A stretch of 19,472 nt of DNA from CBDVBD01 sp965372135 (GTDB lineage: Bacteria; Electryoneota; RPQS01; CBDVBD01): positions 1 through 19,472 of the forward strand of contig CBDVBD010000052.1 of the NCBI GenBank assembly GCA_965372135.1. Reading direction: 5' to 3'. The notes beneath the pieces were generated by a model. The model was not told where the DNA came from. It did no database searches and was given only the letters and a program-made list of their open reading frames with translations. The position numbers were made by a program, and so were the translations under genes. This document shows, piece after piece, positions 14,406-19,472 of this stretch. The stretch's first letter is position 1. Each line of letters starts with the position of its first letter.

Positions 14406-14960
14406 ATGAATTATATGCTGGACATAGTCGGTTCTTTCATTATAGGCGGGTTGCTCCTATTGGCGGTGATGAGTTCCTACTCAAACGTCAATGAATTTGC
14501 ACTAATCAGCAGCATGAATTTGGCGGTACAGGAAAATCTGAGGGAATGGACTCAGATCGTCCGGCATGATTTTCGTAAAATCGGCTATCACGTTAATGAT
14601 CCTGCGAGTGCTATACAATCTTGCGATTCAACTTCGATCAGTTTTCTGGCTGATATTGATAACAATGGTATCGTGGATTCTGTGAGTTATTTCCTCAGTG
14701 AACCGGATCAAGTCCCGGGCACGGAGAACCCACGAGATCGAATGCTTTACCGCCTGGTGAGCGGTCAACAGATCAGTGGTTCTTTGGGTTTAACCGACTT
14801 TCAATTGAGATACTATGATGGTGCAGGTAATCCTACTTGGGTGCCGTCTACTGTCAAAGCCGTGGAAGTTTTCGTTCAGATCGAAAGCCCATTCCCACTG
14901 GACACTACATATGTTTGGTCCAATTGGAGAGGGGTAATTAGCCCGTTGAACCTCCAATAG
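14406..14960 (+). CDS. PilW/PulJ-like minor pseudopilin
   Basis: The 184-residue protein starts MNYMLDIVGSFIIGGLLLLA, with one membrane helix (about 5-22), followed by a heptad-like helix (VQENLREWTQIVRHDFRKIGY). The later segments ISFLADIDNNGIVDSVSYFL and NPRDRMLYRLVSG resemble the beta-rich part of PilW/GspJ-type minor pilins, where a 'D-x-D-x-[ND]-G' turn and 'LYR' strand recur. The canonical cleavage site is missing, as in the neighbouring small proteins. The ribosome site GAGGT overlaps the stop of the previous gene. It probably helps start the filament. The fold assignment is moderate and the pilus role rests mainly on context. Confidence 0.65.
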   Translation: MNYMLDIVGSFIIGGLLLLAVMSSYSNVNEFALISSMNLAVQENLREWTQIVRHDFRKIGYHVNDPASAIQSCDSTSISFLADIDNNGIVDSVSYFLSEPDQVPGTENPRDRMLYRLVSGQQISGSLGLTDFQLRYYDGAGNPTWVPSTVKAVEVFVQIESPFPLDTTYVWSNWRGVISPLNLQ

Positions 14961-15021
14961 TGTCCAAGTTTGAGAAATTGTCCTGTTCTGAATTTAGATA
15001 AAGATGTTTTAGGGGTGAGTC

Positions 15022-16125
15022 ATGGGACGTAATGCTTTGATTTTAGTGGTCGGATTCGCAATTATAACCGGCGTGATGCGTCTGACTCTGCATCGAGGTG
15101 AACGTATGGTGAGCCAGATTGCTTATGACCGCTATGAAGATTATACTGCCCGTAATGCTGCTCACAGCGGCGCTCACCTGGCGGTGGACACGTTGCGGCA
15201 TGATCCCGATTGGCGGGATGGATTTGCCGGTCTGAGTCTGTTCGGCGCCAGCGTGGACGTGCAGGTTTACGACCAGAATAGTGATACCACACTGGGAGAA
15301 GACACGCTGCTAATTGCTGCACAAGGCGCGATCGGTGGCGATACCGCTCAGGTCATTCTGACGGTATCCCTGGATGACATCGATTACCTTAGCAATATTA
15401 TATCCTTGCTTAACGCCAATGCCAATATCAACACACTGGGAAACATGCTTATAGACGGGCGAGACCACGACAAGTTTGGAACTATTATTCCCAACAACGG
15501 TACCTACGCCATTGTTACCACCCAAAGCTACACCCCCGGGGGTCACACTATGCTTGCCGGTACTACGGTGGAAGGACTAGATCTGGGACCCACACATACC
15601 CAATGGGAACCCATTGTCCTGCAAAACTATGTATGGCCAGAAGGTTACCCGCAGACACCAGAGGAAGTTCTCGGGGGCGCTGAATTCGGTTTCGTTCCGG
15701 ATTTCTTCAAAATGGTAGCCTTGAGCGGCGACAATGGCAGCCAATACGTGACCGACCCGGACAATCTCATTTTCCCTCTGCAGGGAGTCACCTACGTTGA
15801 GCTTCCATCCGGAGAATCCTGGAACTCTGCCAATCTGGGGGAGAACAGTGAGGGTTTACTAATCATACATAACAACGCTATAAATGCCCTGATTTCGAAT
15901 ATTACGGCACCTATTTTCCGTGGATTGATTATTGCTGATGACATGACGCATATCCATGCAGACATTCTTGGAGCTATATTTGTCCTTGCTGATGAACCGT
16001 TGTCTGGCAACTGCATTGGTAATGGAACCGGGGATATCTTGTATTCTCGGCAAGTCCTGCATGAAACCATTTCAGGCACAGGGATAAATGTTGTCAATAT
16101 TGCAATTCTGGATTACTGGGAATAA
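15022..16125 (+). CDS. PilX/GspK-like protein with N-terminal membrane helix
   Basis: The 367-residue protein begins MGRNALILVVGFAIITGVMR, a single membrane helix, followed by YTARNAAHSGAHLAVDTL. That helix with repeated small residues is typical of PilX and GspK minor pilins (RNxAxxGAxxAxxxL). The next 70 residues form a beta-rich segment (ASVDVQVYDQ ... AQVILTVSL). The C-terminal 220 residues are rich in G, N and hydrophobic beta strands ('NANANINTLGNMLIDGRD', 'PIFRGLIIADDMTHIHADI') and look like a beta-helix or adhesive domain. They include a possible Cys-containing loop (SGNCIGNGTGD). A GGGGTGAG ribosome site precedes the ATG. It could be the tip or surface-exposed subunit; this is inference. 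Confidence 0.65.
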   Translation: MGRNALILVVGFAIITGVMRLTLHRGERMVSQIAYDRYEDYTARNAAHSGAHLAVDTLRHDPDWRDGFAGLSLFGASVDVQVYDQNSDTTLGEDTLLIAAQGAIGGDTAQVILTVSLDDIDYLSNIISLLNANANINTLGNMLIDGRDHDKFGTIIPNNGTYAIVTTQSYTPGGHTMLAGTTVEGLDLGPTHTQWEPIVLQNYVWPEGYPQTPEEVLGGAEFGFVPDFFKMVALSGDNGSQYVTDPDNLIFPLQGVTYVELPSGESWNSANLGENSEGLLIIHNNAINALISNITAPIFRGLIIADDMTHIHADILGAIFVLADEPLSGNCIGNGTGDILYSRQVLHETISGTGINVVNIAILDYWE

Positions 16126-16168
16126 GACCATTTTTAACTGATAACCTGTTATGTAGGATAATATAACA

Positions 16169-17452
16169 ATGAAGGAAATTCCGCCTATCCTGTCCGAAAC
16201 CAAAGAAAACCAAGATAAGTTTGCAGCTATTCAGGGTATATTCGACACTGTCGATGACCAGTTACATACCTATGTCCAGGGCGTCGAGCGCCAGGATGGT
16301 AGCTTCCAAAAATTGCAAACACTCAGACAATCCGAACGAGACCAGCTACTCGAACTTGTACACACCTTTCTGCGCCGCATGATCGAGCTGGAAGCGTCCG
16401 ACATCGATTTCGGTGGACAGGGTTCGCAGAATATGGTTTGGTACCGAGTCTTCAACGACAAGCAACCGGCACCGGAAATGGGAACCTTTTCGCTGAACCA
16501 GTTCAATATGCTGGCACTAAATCTCTTGACTCCACGACAGGAAAAATATCTGCTTGCCCAACGCAACTTGGATTTCTCCTTCTCTATGGAACACGAAGGT
16601 ATCCGCGAACGCTTTCGCGCATGCCTTTACTTCGATCTGGATAACCTGGCGCTGAACATGCGCCGAATCAATAACTTTATCTGGCCCTTCCAAGATTACA
16701 ATTTCCATCCCAAAGTTGTACGTTTGCTGTCGTTGGAGTATGAAAAGCAGGGCATGATCCTGATCACGGGCATTACTGGATCGGGCAAATCAACCACTCT
16801 GGACTGCATCATCGATGCCAACAACCGTTCCGTCGATGCACATATCGTTATCATTGCCAGTCCTGTAGAATGCATCCATAAATCCATCAGATGCAACATC
16901 CACCATCGTGAAGTTGGTAATGACGTGATGTCGTTCAAAGACGGCGCCGTGCAATCACTGCGCCAGGACCCTGACATTATAATGATCGGCGAAATGCGCG
17001 ATCCGGAGACCATCATCACCGCCTTGGAAATCACCGATACCGGTCACAAGGTCTTTTCCACCCTCCACACCGGATCGGCAGTGGAAACCATCGACCGCAT
17101 CGTGGCTGAATGTCCGGTCGTTGAACAGGACCGGGTACGAAACCGCTTGGCAGACGTTCTGAAACTCATAATATCCCAGAAACTGATTCCATCTCTGGAC
17201 GGTAAACGCATTTTAGCTAAGGAAATCCTGGTCGTCAATTCTTCTGTTCGTGCCGCCATAAAAAACGATAATATACAAGAGATATACCAGATGATCAATG
17301 AATCCGCAAAGGAAGGCATGATAACGATGGAGCAAGACCTCCGACGGCTGGTCTTGGAACGTCGGATTTCCGCTGAGCAAGCCGTGAATTTCGCCAATAA
17401 TAAAAAACGGATGCAGGAATTGCTGGAATATGCCCCGCCACCTTCGGACTAA
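16169..17452 (+). CDS. pilT: PilT/PilU-family motor ATPase
   Basis: The 427-residue cytoplasmic ATPase is of the pilus retraction type. Walker A is GITGSGKS at residues 201-208. Walker B begins at Asp267 (DPDIIMIGEMRDPE), and the His box reads TDTGHKVFSTLHTGSAVETIDR. The N-terminal segment ELEASDIDFGGQGSQNMVWYR corresponds to the PilT N-domain. The tetracysteine of PilB-type ATPases is missing, which supports PilT/PilU rather than a second PilB. At 427 residues it is longer than a typical PilT of about 345, with an extra N-terminal extension. It is in line with the operon; a TAGGA site precedes the ATG. A functional retraction role would imply twitching or DNA uptake, but is inferred from family. 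Confidence 0.9.
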   Translation: MKEIPPILSETKENQDKFAAIQGIFDTVDDQLHTYVQGVERQDGSFQKLQTLRQSERDQLLELVHTFLRRMIELEASDIDFGGQGSQNMVWYRVFNDKQPAPEMGTFSLNQFNMLALNLLTPRQEKYLLAQRNLDFSFSMEHEGIRERFRACLYFDLDNLALNMRRINNFIWPFQDYNFHPKVVRLLSLEYEKQGMILITGITGSGKSTTLDCIIDANNRSVDAHIVIIASPVECIHKSIRCNIHHREVGNDVMSFKDGAVQSLRQDPDIIMIGEMRDPETIITALEITDTGHKVFSTLHTGSAVETIDRIVAECPVVEQDRVRNRLADVLKLIISQKLIPSLDGKRILAKEILVVNSSVRAAIKNDNIQEIYQMINESAKEGMITMEQDLRRLVLERRISAEQAVNFANNKKRMQELLEYAPPPSD

Positions 17453-17488
17453 CGAAATAACTCCACTCATCAATAAATCAACGGTACT

Positions 17489-19114
17489 ATGATAGGTTTG
17501 GGCGCAAGGAAACACGCTTTGGGGATCATGTTGGACGGCACGGATCTGCGTGTCGCACATCTGGGTTGGAAACGTGGTAAAATTACCGTATTCGCGGTTG
17601 AACAGATTACCCTGCCACGTCAACTTGACACCCCAAAAGAACTAGAGGTCTCAACCGAGAACGTTGTAACAAGTGCTTTCGGGATAACCCCCGATTCCTT
17701 GATTACCAACGGTCTCGATGATGACCAAGCGGGTGACGTTTCCGGTATGCTGGTTAACTTCTTGGGCAAGTATCCCTTGAAAAAAATGCAGCTCGCCGTG
17801 AATATCCCCGACAATCAAGTGTCTTTTCATCAGTTCAAAGACGATTTTGGATTGAAGGGTAAGGCGTTGCGACAACGCCTGCGAGGAACGATACCAATAC
17901 CGCCGAGCGATAGACCGGAAAATGCCATGTTGGATGTCTTCAAGTCACCGGAGGGCGGCTTGACGGCTGCGGTTTTTGGTGGCAGTATTCCCCTGGTCGA
18001 AAACTTAATGGATCTCCACAGTTTCCTTCCTAACAGGTCACTGAGATTCACCTTGATCGACACCAATGAAATGGCACTGGTCAACCTGGCACGAGCCGCG
18101 CTGGATCTGACTGCGGACGAGGTCACTGTACTGGTCTATATCGGGCGTGAATTCTCCAGTATCATCGTCCTGAAAGGAGATCATCCCCTGTCCTTCGTGC
18201 AGGCTATCCATGAAGGGTACGAATCAGATAAAGTCTGCAACACTTTATTTTCCCGGATTCTCCTTGAGCAGGAAGAAGCTGACTTGCCGGAGATACAACG
18301 CATCATCCTAACCGGGGAAATCAGTTCCACCAATGCCAATGACTTCTTCACCAAGCAGTTCCCCGAAGTCAAGGTGGAACCAATAGCGTTTGATCCATTG
18401 GATATTAGCCAATTAGAGTCCGAAGACACTGCTGTTTTGCCTAACTTTGCCATACCGATAGCCATGGCTTGGGAAACTTTGGACCGTAAGAATCCACGTT
18501 TCTTGCACCTGGACCTGATGCCCGATTCCATCCGCAATTTTCAGAAGTTCTTCATGATCGCTTGGCACGGATTCGCTATGTTGGGCTTGATCTTTGTGCT
18601 AATGGTTGGCTTATCGTACCAAAGTTTGGTTCGCTGGTCTGCGATCGACAATTTGGAGCATTTCATCCAGCAAAAACAGGTAACCTTGGTTGCTATTCAA
18701 AAGGATCTTGCTCGTGTTGGTTTATTACAGGAGCAGATTGAAAATTTGGAGGCTAACCTGCATTTTGTGGATTCGCAAATTGTGGATCCCGATAAATGGA
18801 GCCGATTATTTACTAAACTGTCGAAGGATTTCGCATCTGTAACCCGCATCTGGGCGGAACACATTGAATCGATTCCGCAGGGATTTAGAATCGTAGGCAA
18901 GTCGCAATTTCGGATACCCGTTGCCCACCTGGCTTATCTGTTACCCGATGCGGACCTGAGACGAGTCATCCGAACCGTGTCCGAAAAAGGGGAATTGACC
19001 TATGAATTTGAAACAACCGCTGGTATTCCCCAACCGGAAGCGCCCCCGGACAGCACTGCATCTGAAAACCAGACGGACAGTGTTTCAATCGAAAATCAGT
19101 CGGACACTGAGTAA
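17489..19114 (+). CDS. PilM-PilN fusion protein
   Basis: The 541-residue protein joins two pilus alignment components usually encoded separately. Residues 1-350 are an actin-like PilM domain (ALGIMLDGTDLRVAHLGW start, LAVNIPDNQVSF, then VLVYIGREFSSIIVL and IILTGEISS as nucleotide-binding-fold strands). A membrane helix follows at about 354-381 (FFMIAWHGFAMLGLIFVLMV). After it a coiled coil (about 390-430, LVAIQKDLARVGLLQEQIENLEANL) and a periplasmic domain (WSRLFTKLSKDFASVTRIW...) match PilN. The tail is rich in S, Q, E and D and probably disordered. The PilN N-terminal tail that normally docks into PilM is thus covalently attached. No ribosome site is clear. PilO follows after a 194-base gap. 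The fold assignment is strong; exact function is by family. Confidence 0.85.
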   Translation: MIGLGARKHALGIMLDGTDLRVAHLGWKRGKITVFAVEQITLPRQLDTPKELEVSTENVVTSAFGITPDSLITNGLDDDQAGDVSGMLVNFLGKYPLKKMQLAVNIPDNQVSFHQFKDDFGLKGKALRQRLRGTIPIPPSDRPENAMLDVFKSPEGGLTAAVFGGSIPLVENLMDLHSFLPNRSLRFTLIDTNEMALVNLARAALDLTADEVTVLVYIGREFSSIIVLKGDHPLSFVQAIHEGYESDKVCNTLFSRILLEQEEADLPEIQRIILTGEISSTNANDFFTKQFPEVKVEPIAFDPLDISQLESEDTAVLPNFAIPIAMAWETLDRKNPRFLHLDLMPDSIRNFQKFFMIAWHGFAMLGLIFVLMVGLSYQSLVRWSAIDNLEHFIQQKQVTLVAIQKDLARVGLLQEQIENLEANLHFVDSQIVDPDKWSRLFTKLSKDFASVTRIWAEHIESIPQGFRIVGKSQFRIPVAHLAYLLPDADLRRVIRTVSEKGELTYEFETTAGIPQPEAPPDSTASENQTDSVSIENQSDTE

Positions 19115-19308
19115 AAACCGCTGGAGTGGCGGACGGTAGTTGGGCATTGTAGCAACCTGGAAGTACGTAGATAAAACATTACGATATCAGATTCGGCGGA
19201 TACCACTTGCACGCCCTTACGAAGATTGGAAAGCCGGGCGTTCAAATAGCGCAATTCGAGTCAGAATTGAATTGATATACTAATCCTGCTCAAACAAGGT
19301 AAAACTAT
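19115..19308 (+). other. non-coding gap before the PilO-like gene
   Basis: These 194 bases contain no open frame of note. A small hairpin CAATTC...GAATTG lies at 19252-19269. A TATACT at 19276-19281 resembles a -10 element, but there is no matching -35. The gap is much longer than the 4 to 80 bases between most genes in this operon. Confidence 0.35.
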
Positions 19309-19472
19309 ATGCAAGCGTGGCGAAGCACCTTGATACTGCTAACCTTCTGGATACTGGTGTTCATAGCGGGCGGCTATTATGTGGAAGGACACCTGAAGGG
19401 CAAGCAGAAAACACTGGAGGCTCGAGAGGTAGCCCTGCAAGAAGAACTGGAATTCAATCAGAATTTGGTTGC
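19309..19472 (+). CDS. pilO: PilO-like protein, N-terminal part (cut by window end)
   Basis: The visible 54 residues start MQAWRSTLILLTFWILVFIAG, a single membrane helix at about residues 6-25, followed by a basic, then highly charged helix (HLKGKQKTLEAREVALQEEL) that should form a coiled coil. This is the layout of PilO/GspM, which pairs with PilN in the inner-membrane alignment complex. A stop codon lies in frame just upstream (19300-19302), so the ATG at 19309 is the most likely start, with AAGG about 10 bases before it. The gene continues beyond the window. The identity rests on position after PilM-PilN and on layout, since the typical C-terminal domain is not visible. Confidence 0.65.
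   Translation, partial: MQAWRSTLILLTFWILVFIAGGYYVEGHLKGKQKTLEAREVALQEELEFNQNLV

Noticed and set aside
1..19472. CRISPR arrays, insertion sequences, rRNA, replication origins
   Set aside because: No direct-repeat arrays with spacers, no transposase genes or terminal inverted repeats, and no rRNA-like stretches were seen.

Overview
The window looks like a contig from a Gram-negative bacterium of the wider FCB group (Calditrichota, KSB1, Zixibacteria, Marinimicrobia-like lineages). This rests on a secreted protein with abnormal-spindle-type (choice-of-anchor D) repeats and a C-terminal 'QNYPNPFN...GIYFYRL' sorting domain, and on an unusual type IV pilus-like operon whose pilin starts MGQQQLLLLV. 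The taxon is an inference; no rRNA or marker gene is present.

Layout. Positions 1-503 (+): the tail of an unidentified gene and a 45-residue zinc-ribbon protein, closed by a bidirectional terminator at 618-655. Positions 677-9184 (-): a secreted thioredoxin-fold protein, a group I cysteine desulfurase, a P-loop NTPase, a HepT/MntA toxin-antitoxin pair, an OPA-like MFS transporter, an alpha/alpha-toroid protein, an alpha/beta hydrolase and a small membrane protein. Near-consensus sigma70-type promoters can be seen before three of these. Positions 9354-9466 (+): a tRNA-Glu(CTC) gene with its own promoter, followed by about 760 bases of AT-rich sequence with little convincing coding. Positions 10229-19472 (+): a type IV pilus/type II secretion-like operon in the order pilin-like, PilC/GspF, PilB/GspE, two pseudopilin-like proteins, PilX-like, PilT-like, PilM-PilN fusion, PilO-like (cut by the window end).

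The most important observation is in the secreted thioredoxin-fold gene. Read naively it is two genes (2216-2410 and 677-2188), but the two halves share one frame and are separated only by one in-frame TGA. That TGA sits where the first cysteine of a TlpA/ResA-type CxxC active site belongs (FWFTN-U-GSCRAEAPLM). A strong hairpin with a GG apical loop begins within 17 nt downstream, as expected for a bacterial SECIS element. I therefore call it one 577-residue selenoprotein with Sec65-x-x-Cys68. The upstream cysteine desulfurase could supply selenium, but that is only a suggestion from position.

The second point of interest is the pilus operon. It has a complete inner-membrane platform and two motor ATPases, yet none of its four small N-terminally anchored proteins shows the classical GFTLIE prepilin signature. 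The pilin gene is separated from the machinery genes by a perfect 24-base palindrome without a U-tract, and PilM and PilN are fused.
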